Assembly (NCBI GenBank): GCA_949935795.1
Contig: CATLFX010000001.1
Span: 1 to 64,000 of the forward strand
DNA length: 64,000 bases
Reading direction: 5' to 3'
Source of the DNA: an uncultured Oscillospiraceae bacterium
GTDB taxonomy: Bacteria > Bacillota > Clostridia > Oscillospirales > Oscillospiraceae
The notes below the pieces were generated by a model. It had not been told where the DNA came from, made no database searches, and saw nothing but the letters and a program-made list of their open reading frames with translations. Numbering within the stretch: position 1 is the first letter of the stretch; each line of letters opens with the position of its first letter. Made by a program: the position numbers and the translations under genes. This document shows positions 36,015-43,985 of the stretch, piece after piece.

Positions 36015-36497
36015 ATGGAGATGCACAACAGCACCCTGGGCTACCTGGAAAACGCCCAAGGCGAATATTTGATGCTCCACCGGGTAAAGAAAAAGGTGGA
36101 CGTGAACAAGGACAAGTGGATCGGAGTGGGCGGCCATTTTGAGGACGGCGAGAGCCCCGACGAGTGTTTTTGTCGGGAGGTGCTGGAGGAGACCGGCCTG
36201 ACCCTCACCAGCTTCCGGTTTCGGGGTGTGGTCACCTTCCTCAACGAGGGCTGGGACGGGGAGTATATGTACCTGTTCACCGCCGCGGGCTGGACGGGCG
36301 AGCTGGCCCGCGACTGTGATGAGGGCGAGCTGGCCTGGGTGCCCAAGGAGAAGGTGCCGGAGCTGCCCATCTGGGAGGGGGACAAAATTTTCCTCCGGCT
36401 GCTGGCCCAGGACGCGCCCCCCTTCCTGCTCACCCTGGAATACCGAAATGACAGGCTGGTCCGGGCCGTGCTGAATGGGAGCGCTGAGCCGTTGTGA
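36015..36497 (+). CDS. NUDIX hydrolase, MutT-like
   Basis: 160 residues. The complete Nudix box is GGHFEDGESPDECFCREVLE followed by ETGL, with the metal-binding glutamates. Family members hydrolyse nucleoside diphosphate linkages. The N-terminus (NSTLGYLENAQGEYLMLHRV) resembles 8-oxo-dGTP diphosphatases, but substrate is not fixed by sequence. No good ribosome binding site; it follows ebfC by four bases. The last residues (NGSAEPL) and stop lie inside the GC-rich repeat starting at 36480, as for the lipoprotein at 15224 (YGSAEPS). Confidence 0.9.
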   Translation: MEMHNSTLGYLENAQGEYLMLHRVKKKVDVNKDKWIGVGGHFEDGESPDECFCREVLEETGLTLTSFRFRGVVTFLNEGWDGEYMYLFTAAGWTGELARDCDEGELAWVPKEKVPELPIWEGDKIFLRLLAQDAPPFLLTLEYRNDRLVRAVLNGSAEPL

Positions 36498-36657
36498 GCA
36501 GCGCGGATGGAACGGAGCGAGGGGCGCTGTGTGCCGGTGGCACATGTCCAGCGCCGACCGAGCCGAAGGCGAGACTTGAGCGATGGGGCCGCAGGCCCCA
36601 GAGACCAGCCCGAGTCGGAGCGAAGCCGCGCGCCGCGAACAGGCGAAGCGTGATAAC
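36480..36657. repeat. GC-rich modular intergenic repeat, copy 4 with a different core
   Basis: The left flank (gtgagcagcgcggatgga) and right flank (agtcggagcgaagccgcgcg ... gcgaagcgtgataac) match copies 1 and 3. The centre differs and holds two other stem-loops: gggcgctg / cagcgcc enclosing tgtgcc / ggcaca, and ggggcc / ggcccc. Confidence 0.85.
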
Positions 36658-36679
36658 GTTATAAAGGAGCAGGTATGCT

Positions 36680-38386
36680 ATGAAATTTTCCGAGATGCCC
36701 TATGAGCGCCCCAGCCTGGAGGCGGTGAAGGCTCAGCTGTCTGAGTTCACCGCCCGCCTGAAGGGGGCGGAAAGCTACGGCGAGGCCAAGGCCGTCTTCC
36801 TGGAGAAGGAGGAGGCCGAGCGCCATGTGGATACCCTGGCCACCCTGGCCCAGGTGCGCAACACCATCGACACCCGGGACCAGTTCTACGACGGCGAGAT
36901 CAGCTTCTGGGACGCCGCCATCCCCCAGCTCCAGGAGTGTGAGCAGGCGTGGAACATGGCCATGCTGGAGTCCCCCTTCCGGAAGGATTTCGAGGCGGAG
37001 TACGGCAATCTCATGTTCCTCAACACCGAGATCGCCCTCAAGACCTTCGCCCCGGAGCTGGTTCCCCTGCTGGAAAAGGAGAACAACCTGACCCAGGCCT
37101 ATCAGAAGCTCATCGCCTCGGCCCAGGTCCCCTTTGAGGGCAAGACCTACACCCTGTCCCAGATGGGCCCCTTCCAGTCCGACGCGGACGACGCCCGCCG
37201 CCTGGCGGCGTGGAAGGCGGTGGGAAGCTGGTTCAAGGAGAACCAGCCCGAGCTTGACCGCATCTACGACGAGCTCACCCATCTGCGGGACGAGATGGGC
37301 CGCAGGCTGGGCTATGAGGGCTATACCCAGCTGGGCTACTACCGCATGAAGCGCAACTGCTACGCCAAAGAGGATGTGGAGAAATTCCGGGCCGCCGTGC
37401 GCAAGCACCTGGTGCCCCTGGCAGACCAAATTTTCCGGGAGCAGGCCAGGCGCATCGGTGTGGAGTACCCCCTGAGCTACGCCGACAACGCCCTCAAATT
37501 CCGCTCCGGCAACCCCCGGCCCCAGGGCACGGCGGAGGACATCCTGGCCCAGGGCATGAAGTTTTACGGCGAGCTGTCCCCGGAGACGGGGGAGTTCTTC
37601 CGCACCATGCTGGACGGCGAGCTGATGGACGTGCTGTCCACCGAGGGCAAGGCGGGGGGAGGCTACTGCACCTCCATCCCGGACTACAAGGTGCCCTTCA
37701 TCTTCGCCAACTTCAACGGCACCCAAGGGGACGTGGAGGTGGTCACCCACGAGGCGGGCCACGCCTTCGCCTGCTGGATGAACCGGGACCGGGTGCCCGC
37801 CAGCTACGTCTGGCCCGGCATGGAGGCCTGCGAGGTCCACTCCATGTCCATGGAGTTCATGGCCTGGCCCTGGGCGGAGGGCTTCTTTGGCCCGGACACC
37901 AAAAAGTTCCTGTACAGCCACCTGTCCGGGGCGCTGACCTTCATCCCCTACGGTACGCTGGTGGACCACTTCCAGCACGAGGTGTACGCCCGCCCGGACA
38001 TGACGCCCGCCCAGCGCCACGCCAAGTGGAAGGAGCTCCAGCAGGTCTATATGCCCTGGGTGAAGCTGGACGGGGACATCCCCTTCTTCTCCGAGGGGGA
38101 GGCGTGGCAGCGCCAGAGCCACATCTATTGCTCCCCCTTCTATTATATCGACTACTGCCTGGCCCAGACGGTGGCCCTGGAGTTCTGGGCGCTGCTGCAA
38201 AAGGACAAAAAGGCGGCCTGGGAGAAGTATATGGCCTATACCCGCCAGGGGGGCAGCCGCACCTTCACCGAGCTGCTGAAAAACGCCGGGCTGGACAGCC
38301 CCTTTGACGAGAAGTGCCTGCGCACGGTGTGCGAGGCCGCCGGCGCCTGGCTGGCCGGCGAGGGCGGGCAGGGGATCGAGGGGTGA
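36680..38386 (+). CDS. M3 family oligoendopeptidase (PepF-like)
   Basis: Cytosolic zinc peptidase that trims short peptides. 568 residues. The zinc motif is EVVTHEAGHAFACW (HEAGH, about residue 358), and the third ligand region is GMEACEVHSMSMEFMAWP (about 380-397). The N-terminal helical part (PYERPSLEAVKAQLSEFTAR) is typical of the PepF group. Length is close to the family norm (about 560-600). Ribosome binding site ataaaggagcaggt before ATG at 36680, directly after the GC-rich repeat. A terminator follows. Confidence 0.93.
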   Translation: MKFSEMPYERPSLEAVKAQLSEFTARLKGAESYGEAKAVFLEKEEAERHVDTLATLAQVRNTIDTRDQFYDGEISFWDAAIPQLQECEQAWNMAMLESPFRKDFEAEYGNLMFLNTEIALKTFAPELVPLLEKENNLTQAYQKLIASAQVPFEGKTYTLSQMGPFQSDADDARRLAAWKAVGSWFKENQPELDRIYDELTHLRDEMGRRLGYEGYTQLGYYRMKRNCYAKEDVEKFRAAVRKHLVPLADQIFREQARRIGVEYPLSYADNALKFRSGNPRPQGTAEDILAQGMKFYGELSPETGEFFRTMLDGELMDVLSTEGKAGGGYCTSIPDYKVPFIFANFNGTQGDVEVVTHEAGHAFACWMNRDRVPASYVWPGMEACEVHSMSMEFMAWPWAEGFFGPDTKKFLYSHLSGALTFIPYGTLVDHFQHEVYARPDMTPAQRHAKWKELQQVYMPWVKLDGDIPFFSEGEAWQRQSHIYCSPFYYIDYCLAQTVALEFWALLQKDKKAAWEKYMAYTRQGGSRTFTELLKNAGLDSPFDEKCLRTVCEAAGAWLAGEGGQGIEG

Positions 38387-38420
38387 TCCCCGCTCCAAAC
38401 CCTGGCTGGTCCGCAGAAGA

Positions 38421-38456
38421 AGAGCCCTCCCCAAGCCTGGGGAGGGCTCTCTTTTC
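38421..38456. terminator. bidirectional intrinsic terminator
   Basis: agagccctcccc / ggggagggctct with ctcttttc on the plus side and purine-rich gaaga (T/C-rich on the minus strand) on the other, between convergent genes. Confidence 0.85.
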
Positions 38457-39132
38457 AGCTGTTTTGATCTGCCACGTCTGTCACGGTAAGCACGCCGTCC
38501 CTGACGGTGAAGCGCACCTCCAGCCCGGCAAAGCCGAAGCCGTACACCCGCCGGGGGTCGTCCTGGTAGGAGGGCCGGGGGTCCTGGGCCAGCACCCCCA
38601 GCAGCGCCGCCCGGCGGTCCGGCGGCACCCGGTCCAGCAGGTCCTGGGGGAAGTCTACGGCCAGCGCCCCCGCCGGGGCCGTCCCGGCGAAGCCCCCCAC
38701 CGCCTCGGGGCGGCAGTCGGCGTAGGGGACGTAGGGCTTGACGTCCAAAATGGGGGTGCCGTCCACCAGGTCAGCCCCGGACACGTGGAGCACCGGGCCC
38801 TCGGTTGTGTCCAGCTCCACCCCCTCCAGCCCCACGCAGGACAGGCCGATGGGGTTGGGCCGGAAGGGGGAGCGGGTGGCGAACACCCCCATGCGCTGGT
38901 TGCCGCCCAGCCGGGGCGGCCGGACGGTGGGCGACCAGCCCTCCCGGCGGTTCTGGGAGAACTCCCAGATGAGCCACAGGTGGGAGAAGCCCTCGATGCC
39001 CCGCAGGGCCTCAGGGACCCGGTAGGGGGGCTCGAACACCACCGCCGCCCGCAGCTCCTCCACCAGCCCCGCCTGCCTGGGCACACCGAACTTGGTGGCG
39101 AAGTCGGAGCGGATATGGGCGATGGGCTCCAT
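38455..39132 (-). CDS. trmO: tRNA (t6A37) N6-methyltransferase TrmO
   Basis: Methylates threonylcarbamoyladenosine at position 37 of tRNA-Thr, using S-adenosylmethionine. 225 residues, beta-barrel TsaA fold: MEPIAHIRSDFATKFGVPRQ at the N-terminus, the signature FATRSPFRPNPIGLSCVGLE (about 83-102), and LVDGTPILDVKPYVPYAD (about 121-138). The C-terminal extension (about 165-225) is as in TrmO proteins. Its ATG overlaps the TGA of the upstream HD gene (ATGA), so the two are translationally coupled. Confidence 0.93.
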   Translation of the reverse strand: MEPIAHIRSDFATKFGVPRQAGLVEELRAAVVFEPPYRVPEALRGIEGFSHLWLIWEFSQNRREGWSPTVRPPRLGGNQRMGVFATRSPFRPNPIGLSCVGLEGVELDTTEGPVLHVSGADLVDGTPILDVKPYVPYADCRPEAVGGFAGTAPAGALAVDFPQDLLDRVPPDRRAALLGVLAQDPRPSYQDDPRRVYGFGFAGLEVRFTVRDGVLTVTDVADQNS

Positions 39133-39689
39133 CAGTCCACGTTGGGGCTGGCCCGCATGGCCAGGATGGTTTTGCCGATGAGCTCGTCCAGCTCCCAGCC
39201 CAGCATGGCCGCGCCCTGCTCGATGACCTCCCGGGAGCAGCCGGCGGCGAACTTTTTGTCCTTAAACTTCTTTTTCACCGACTTGACCTCCAGGTCGGAC
39301 ACGCTTTTGGAGGGCCGCATGAGGGCCGCCGCGCCGATGAGGCCGGTGAGCTCGTCCACGGCGAAGAGCGCCTTCTCCATCTGGTGCTCCGGCTGTATGT
39401 CCACGCACTGCCCGCAGCCGTGGCTGGCGGTGGCGCGGACCATGGACTCGTCGATGTCCCGTGCCCGCATCAGCTCCTGGCTCTTGACGCAGTGCTGGCC
39501 GGGCCACTGCTCGAAGTCCAGGTCGTGGAGGATGCCTACCGCCTCCCAGAAGTCCGCGTCCTGACCATAGCCCAGCTCCTGGGCGAACCAGCGCAGCACG
39601 TCGCCCACGGTGCGGGCGTGTCTGCGGTGGAAGTCGCCCTCGTTGAATTCACACAGAAGGTCCCAGGCCTGTTCCGGGGTAGGGATCAT
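39132..39689 (-). CDS. HD-domain phosphohydrolase-like protein
   Basis: 185 residues from the ATG at 39689 (MIPTPEQAWDLLCEFNEGDF), with aaaaggagctgtttgac upstream; the track start is 42 codons too long. The HD motif is in AVGILHDLDFEQWP, with an N-terminal histidine (RRHARTV) and a later SHGCGQCVDI and AVDELTGLI as further helices of the metal site. It resembles the predicted hydrolases common in Clostridia. The substrate is unknown. It is coupled by overlap to trmO. Confidence 0.85.
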   Translation of the reverse strand: MIPTPEQAWDLLCEFNEGDFHRRHARTVGDVLRWFAQELGYGQDADFWEAVGILHDLDFEQWPGQHCVKSQELMRARDIDESMVRATASHGCGQCVDIQPEHQMEKALFAVDELTGLIGAAALMRPSKSVSDLEVKSVKKKFKDKKFAAGCSREVIEQGAAMLGWELDELIGKTILAMRASPNVD

Positions 39690-39722
39690 GTCAAACAGCT
39701 CCTTTTCCAATGATTTCGTTCC

Positions 39723-39752
39723 ATCATATACCTGTTTTCCCCCAATTGTCAA
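39723..39752 (-). promoter_or_regulatory. promoter of the HD / trmO pair
   Basis: Minus strand TTGACA, 18-base spacer, TATGAT. Confidence 0.55.
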
Positions 39753-39824
39753 ACCTATTTTTCCCGCGATGATGGGGGAATGGGGGCCCGGCCTGCCAAC
39801 ATGAAAAATCCTCACATTTTGCGG

Positions 39825-39853
39825 TTGACAATGGGCGCGTTTTCACATATAAT
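39825..39853 (+). promoter_or_regulatory. consensus promoter of rpsU
   Basis: Perfect TTGACA and TATAAT with a 17-base spacer, 77 bases before the start codon. Confidence 0.88.
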
Positions 39854-39930
39854 AGACCTGTTAAAGCCATCGCCAATGGCCCTTAAAGCATCCTGGAAAA
39901 AGCCGGATGTTTCGGAGGGAGGGAAAATAG

Positions 39931-40116
39931 ATGTCCGAAGTTCATGTCCGCGAGGGCGAGTCTCTGGAGAACGCGCTGAAGCGCTTTAAGCGTAGCTGCG
40001 CCAAGTCCGGCGTGCTGGCCGAGGTGCGCAAGCGCGAGTACTACGACAGCCCCAGCGTCAAGCGCCGCAAGAAGAGCGAGGCGGCCCGGAAGAACCGCAG
40101 CAAGAAGTTCTACTGA
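39931..40116 (+). CDS. rpsU: 30S ribosomal protein S21
   Basis: 61-residue basic ribosomal protein of the small subunit, near the anti-Shine-Dalgarno region. [20 protein letters not shown] at the start and a Lys/Arg-rich tail ([19 protein letters not shown]) are typical. Ribosome binding site ggagggaggg. It has its own consensus promoter and terminator, so it is transcribed alone and strongly. In many relatives it precedes a YqeY gene; here it does not. Confidence 0.97.
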   Translation: MSEVHVREGESLENALKRFKRSCAKSGVLAEVRKREYYDSPSVKRRKKSEAARKNRSKKFY

Positions 40117-40121
40117 GAAGC

Positions 40122-40156
40122 AAAAAGCAGCGCCTTGGTTGGGGCGCTGCTTTTCT
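40122..40156. terminator. bidirectional terminator between rpsU and the phosphoribosyltransferase gene
   Basis: aaaaagcagcgcc / ggcgctgctttt with T-runs on both strands. Confidence 0.9.
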
Positions 40157-40179
40157 GTTCCCCAGTGGGGCGGGCCATT

Positions 40180-40731
40180 TTACAGCGGCTTTCCCTCCGC
40201 ATTGAACAGCGGGAGCTTTTCCAGGAAGAGAATGTCCTCCCGCTTGGCGGCGTCCCCCTCGGCCAGGATGGCCATGCGGCCCGCCACGATTCCGCCCGCC
40301 TGGTCCACCAGGCTCTCCACTGCCGCCAGCGAGCCGCCGGTGGAGATCACGTCGTCCAGAATGAGGACGCGCTTGCCCTTCATCTTTTTGGCATCCGCCC
40401 CGTCCATGTACAGCTTCTGCTCCCCCTTGGTGGTGATGGAGCGGTCCACCGCCTCGAACACCCCGTCCATGTACAGCTTGGGGGCCTTGCGCACCAGGAA
40501 GTAGCCGTTCCGGCCGCTCTGACGGGCCATCTCGTGGACCAGGGGGATGGCCTTGGCCTCCGGGGCCACCATGTAGTCGAACTCCGGGGCGATCTTCAGC
40601 AGGTCCCGGGCGCAGGCGCAGGTGAGCTCCACATCGCCGAAGATGACGAAGGCACCGATCATCAGGGTATCGCTGATGGGGCACAGGGGGAGCTGACGGG
40701 TGAGGCCCGCCACGTGCATTTCATAGGTCAT
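40180..40731 (-). CDS. type I phosphoribosyltransferase, adenine-PRT-like
   Basis: 183 residues with the PRPP-binding loop RVLILDDVISTGGSLAAVE (about 122-140) and the preceding YMVAPEAKAIPLVHEMAR, as in adenine phosphoribosyltransferases and PurR-type effector domains. A purine salvage role (base plus PRPP to nucleotide) is likely. It faces a purine-permease gene behind a purine-like riboswitch, supporting this. It lacks a DNA-binding domain. An inserted segment with two similar pieces, KLYMDGVFEAVDRS and KLYMDGADAKKMKG, is unusual. Exact base preference cannot be read from sequence. Confidence 0.82.
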   Translation of the reverse strand: MTYEMHVAGLTRQLPLCPISDTLMIGAFVIFGDVELTCACARDLLKIAPEFDYMVAPEAKAIPLVHEMARQSGRNGYFLVRKAPKLYMDGVFEAVDRSITTKGEQKLYMDGADAKKMKGKRVLILDDVISTGGSLAAVESLVDQAGGIVAGRMAILAEGDAAKREDILFLEKLPLFNAEGKPL

Positions 40732-40768
40732 GACAGCTCATCTCCAGTTTGAAAATTATACGAACTAT

Positions 40769-40797
40769 ATTATACTATCTTCGCCGCCTGTTGTCAA
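40769..40797 (-). promoter_or_regulatory. promoter of the phosphoribosyltransferase gene
   Basis: Minus strand TTGACA and TATAAT with a 17-base spacer. Confidence 0.82.
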
Positions 40798-40852
40798 AAT
40801 TGAATGAAAGTTTTTGAAACATAGAAAAAACTGTGGAATTCTGGAAAAGATT

Positions 40853-40861
40853 GTGGTATCA
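40853..40861 (+). promoter_or_regulatory. extended -10 promoter of the purine permease gene
   Basis: tggtatcat matches an extended -10 (TGnTATCAT). No clear -35. The transcript would begin about 15 bases before the riboswitch. Confidence 0.4.
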
Positions 40862-40882
40862 TGCTAAACGTAACTCAATATC

Positions 40883-40949
40883 TTTCGGTATAATCGGGGC
40901 GAGATGGGTCCCGAGTCTCTACCGCCAACCTATTTGGCCGCTACCGAAA
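40883..40949 (+). promoter_or_regulatory. purine-class riboswitch aptamer (variant)
   Basis: A three-way-junction layout is visible. P1 is tttcggta / taccgaaa (8 perfect pairs). J1/2 begins taatc. P2 is cggg / cccg closing a loop with gagatgg. J2/3 is gtctctacc, matching the conserved GUUUCUACC. P3 is gccaa / ttggc closing a cctat loop. The GG of loop 2 and CC of loop 3 could make the kissing contact. The third junction (cgc before P1) departs from the usual GACUAUGA, so ligand choice could differ from guanine. A terminator follows and then a purine permease gene. Confidence 0.65.
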
Positions 40950-40957
40950 ACAGAACA

Positions 40958-40995
40958 GGCGCGGAAATTCCATTTTCCGGGCCAATTTTGTTTTC
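40958..40995 (+). terminator. riboswitch expression-platform terminator
   Basis: ggcgcggaaa / tttccgggcc (one mismatch) followed by aattttgtttt. Ligand binding upstream would leave this hairpin free to form, giving an OFF switch. Confidence 0.7.
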
Positions 40996-41038
40996 CTCTC
41001 CGATTGTTCCGAAAGAAATTTTGGAGAGGGAGTTTTTT

Positions 41039-42460
41039 ATGGAAAAAATTTTTAAGCTCAAGGAGAACGGCACCACGGTGCGCACCGAGATCGTGGCCGG
41101 GCTCACCACCTTCATGACGATGGCCTATATCATCGCCCTGAACCCCAACCTGCTGACCAACTTTGACGTGGGCTCCGCGCTGTGGAACGGTGTGTTCATG
41201 GCCACCTGCATCGCCTCCGCCATCGCCATGTTCTGCATGGCCTTCCTGGCCAACAAGCCCTTCGCCCTGGCCCCCGGCATGGGTCTGAACAGCTTTTTCG
41301 CCGTGGTGGTGGCCAACATCGCCGCCGCCACCGGACTGACCTACGTGGCCAGCTTCCAAGCCGCCCTCATCATCATCCTCATTGAGGGCATCGTGTTCAT
41401 TGTGCTGTCCGTCCTCAACGTCCGGGAGAAGATCGTGGACGCCATCCCCCTGGGCGTGCGGCTGGGTATCGCCCCCGCCATCAGCCTGATGCTGATGAAC
41501 ATCGGCCTGGGCTCCAACGCGGGCATCTACTCCGAGAACGGCGGTCCCTTCTATGCGATGCGGGACTTCTTCGGCGCTCTCACTCCCAGCGTGGCGCAGA
41601 AGACCATGGGTTCCGGCTACGCCCCCATGGTGCTCACCGTGGTCACCATGTTCCTGGGCCTGTTCGTCATGGTTATCCTGTCCAAGCACGGGGTGAAGGC
41701 CGCCGTGCTGTTGGGTATGTTGGCCGCCTCCATCGTCTACTGGGCCGGCTCCTTCGTCTTCCTCCAGACCAATCCCTTCGCCTCTCTGAAGGAGGCCTCC
41801 TTCCTGCCTCCCGTCAAGGACATGGTGGACACCACCCTGTTCAAGTTCAACTTCGCCGGGCTGGCCGATGTGGGCATGTTTACCGTCGTCACTCTGATTA
41901 TCACCTTCTGCATGATCGACATGTTCGACACCATCGGCACCCTGGTGGGCACCGCCTCCCAGGTGGGCATGGTGGATGAGAACGGCAACATGCCTAAGAT
42001 GCGCGAGGCCCTGCTGTCCGACGCCATTGGTACCGTGGCGGGCGCCTGCACCGGCACCTCCACCGTCACCACCTTCATCGAGTCCACCGCCGGGGTGGAG
42101 GCGGGGGGCCGCACCGGCCTCACCGCCCTGACCACCGGCATCCTCTTCCTGGCCTGCATGTTCATCGCCCCGGTGGCCGCCGTCATCCCCGCCGCCGCCA
42201 CCTCCTCCGCCCTGATCTACGTGGGTGTGCTCATGTTCAAGGGCCTGGGCAAGATCGACTTCAACGACATCGACCAGGTCCTTCCCGCCGCCCTCATGGT
42301 CATCGGTATGCCCATCTCCGGCTCCATCGGCCACGCCATCGGCATCGGCATGATCGCCTACACCATTTTGAAGGTGTTCACCGGCAAGGCCAAGGACGTG
42401 TCCATCCTCACCTATGTGATCTCCGCCCTGTTCCTGGTGAAGTTCTTCCTCATCGTGTGA
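41039..42460 (+). CDS. NCS2-family purine permease (AzgA-like)
   Basis: Proton-coupled uptake of purine bases. 473 residues from the ATG at 41039 (MEKIFKLKENGTTVRTEIVA), with ttggagaggg upstream; the track start is inside the riboswitch. About 12-14 membrane segments. AzgA-type hallmarks are VAGLTTFMTMAYIIALNPNL, FALAPGMGLNSFFAVVV, the substrate-site helix MIDMFDTIGTLVGTASQVGM, and GTSTVTTFIESTAGVEAGGR. Control by a purine-like riboswitch and the facing phosphoribosyltransferase gene support purine salvage. A strong terminator follows. Confidence 0.93.
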   Translation: MEKIFKLKENGTTVRTEIVAGLTTFMTMAYIIALNPNLLTNFDVGSALWNGVFMATCIASAIAMFCMAFLANKPFALAPGMGLNSFFAVVVANIAAATGLTYVASFQAALIIILIEGIVFIVLSVLNVREKIVDAIPLGVRLGIAPAISLMLMNIGLGSNAGIYSENGGPFYAMRDFFGALTPSVAQKTMGSGYAPMVLTVVTMFLGLFVMVILSKHGVKAAVLLGMLAASIVYWAGSFVFLQTNPFASLKEASFLPPVKDMVDTTLFKFNFAGLADVGMFTVVTLIITFCMIDMFDTIGTLVGTASQVGMVDENGNMPKMREALLSDAIGTVAGACTGTSTVTTFIESTAGVEAGGRTGLTALTTGILFLACMFIAPVAAVIPAAATSSALIYVGVLMFKGLGKIDFNDIDQVLPAALMVIGMPISGSIGHAIGIGMIAYTILKVFTGKAKDVSILTYVISALFLVKFFLIV

Positions 42461-42468
42461 TTGAGAGA

Positions 42469-42498
42469 ACGCCCCCCGCTCAGCCGGGGGGCGTTTTT
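42469..42498 (+). terminator. intrinsic terminator of the purine permease gene
   Basis: acgccccccgct / agccggggggcgt followed by ttttt. Confidence 0.9.
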
Positions 42499-42528
42499 CC
42501 GTCCCGGCCCCTCTGGGAAGAAAAAAGA

Positions 42529-42557
42529 TTGTCAGCGGGGGCAAATCGTGGTATAGT
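42529..42557 (+). promoter_or_regulatory. promoter of the DivIVA-like gene
   Basis: TTGTCA, 17-base spacer, TATAGT, 33 bases before the start codon. Confidence 0.7.
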
Positions 42558-42590
42558 AGACAAAACGGCTGAGAAAGAGGGGAAGCGGGG

Positions 42591-43208
42591 ATGGCTGTCA
42601 TTCAGCAATTCCGCACCGCTGTGCGGGGGTTCAACCGCCAGGATGTGCAGGACTATATTGAGCAGATGGCCGCCGTCCACCGGCAGGAGGCGGCGGATCT
42701 CCGAAAACAGCTGGAGAAGTCGGACCGCCGGATTCAGGAGCTGGAGGAGACGGCGTCGGCCATGGACGCCATGTCGGAGGAGCTGGCTCAGACCCGGGCC
42801 GCCCTGGAGTCCGCCAACCAGATGGTGAGCCGCCTGCGGGGGGAGATGTCCCAGGCGGACGCGAAGCTGTCCGTGGCGAAAAAGGAGAAGGAGCGCCTCC
42901 AGACCCAGATTGCCGCGCTGGAGCCCTTGGCCGCCGGCTACCAGGAGATCCGGGACCGGGCGGCCAACGTGGAGCTGGACGCCCACCAGAAGGCCCAGGC
43001 GGCGGTGAACGAGGCCAAGGCGGAGGTGGAGCGAATCCGCGGGGAGACCAGGCGGTGGCTCAGCCAGGTGATGGAGGAGTACAGCACCCTGCGGTACGGG
43101 CTGGACGGGGTGCTGGAGCAGATCCAGACCTTGGCCAAAGAGCCGGAGAAGGTGGCGGAGCTGGACAAGACCGCCAAAAAGCTGCGGCTTCAGGGGGGGC
43201 TGAAATGA
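42591..43208 (+). CDS. DivIVA-like coiled-coil protein
   Basis: 205 residues. The N-terminus FRTAVRGFNRQDVQDYIEQM resembles the DivIVA/GpsB membrane-binding segment. A coiled-coil covers about residues 28-190 with heptads of Leu/Ala/Gln. DivIVA-type proteins mark curved membrane at poles and septa and organise division, wall growth or chromosome placement. The protein lacks a membrane anchor. Ribosome binding site gaggggaagcgggg. It is coupled by an ATGA overlap to an orphan fumarase beta subunit, for which I see no functional logic. Confidence 0.82.
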   Translation: MAVIQQFRTAVRGFNRQDVQDYIEQMAAVHRQEAADLRKQLEKSDRRIQELEETASAMDAMSEELAQTRAALESANQMVSRLRGEMSQADAKLSVAKKEKERLQTQIAALEPLAAGYQEIRDRAANVELDAHQKAQAAVNEAKAEVERIRGETRRWLSQVMEEYSTLRYGLDGVLEQIQTLAKEPEKVAELDKTAKKLRLQGGLK

Positions 43209-43759
43209 GCGCGGCGCGCCTGCACAGCGGCGAGCTGCCCCAGCGTCTGGCCCAGCTGCGGGCGGGGGACCGGGTGCTGCTGACAGGGACCATCTACACC
43301 GCCCGGGATGCCGCCCACAAGCGGATGTCCCAGCTGCTGGATGAGAACAGGCCCCTGCCATTCCCGCTGGAGGGCGCGGTAATCTACTACGCCGGGCCCA
43401 CCCCCGGCCAGCAGGGGATGGCGGTGGGGGCCTGCGGCCCCACCACGGCGGGGCGGATGGACGGCTTCGCGCCCCGCCTGCTGGACCTGGGCCTGTCCGC
43501 CATGATCGGCAAGGGGGAGCGGGACCAGGCGGTGGTGGACGCCATCGTCCGCAACGGGGCGTGTTACTTTGCCGCCGTGGGGGGCGCCGGGGCGCTCATC
43601 GCCCGGTGCATCCAGACGGCGGAGGTGATCGCCTTCGACGATCTGGGCTGTGAGTCCGTCAAGCGCATGACGGTGCGGGACCTGCCCCTCACCGTGGCCA
43701 TCGACAGCCGGGGGAACGACCTGTTCCGCCAGGGCCGGGCGGAATACCAGAGGGCGTAA
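43205..43759 (+). CDS. class I fumarase / tartrate dehydratase-type beta subunit, without alpha subunit
   Basis: 184 residues from the ATG at 43205 (MSAARLHSGELPQRLAQLRA), overlapping the preceding stop by ATGA. Family features are GDRVLLTGTIYTARDAAHKR, YYAGPTPGQQGMAVGACGPT, TTAGRMDGFAPRLLDLGLSA and MIGKGERDQAVVDAI. In two-subunit Fe-S fumarases this domain works with an alpha subunit that holds the iron-sulfur cluster and is normally encoded just upstream. Here a DivIVA-like gene occupies that place and no alpha gene is in the window. The alpha subunit may be elsewhere, or this copy may do something else. Confidence 0.88.
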   Translation: MSAARLHSGELPQRLAQLRAGDRVLLTGTIYTARDAAHKRMSQLLDENRPLPFPLEGAVIYYAGPTPGQQGMAVGACGPTTAGRMDGFAPRLLDLGLSAMIGKGERDQAVVDAIVRNGACYFAAVGGAGALIARCIQTAEVIAFDDLGCESVKRMTVRDLPLTVAIDSRGNDLFRQGRAEYQRA

Positions 43760-43985
43760 GGCCCGGACCTTTCCCGAAATGAGAGCCTGTATTCGCGGCC
43801 GGAAATGTCCCGTCCAGCGGGCGTTTTCGGCGCTGGGTACAGGTTCTTGCGCATGTTTGGCCCCAGAGGAAAACTTAAAGAACAGAGTTTCGATTTTTGC
43901 TGGAATTTTCCGACCAGGTGTGCTAATATATTGTATTGACTCTATGATGCCGCCTCGGCGGCTGACATTAAATGAGGTGAGCGCA

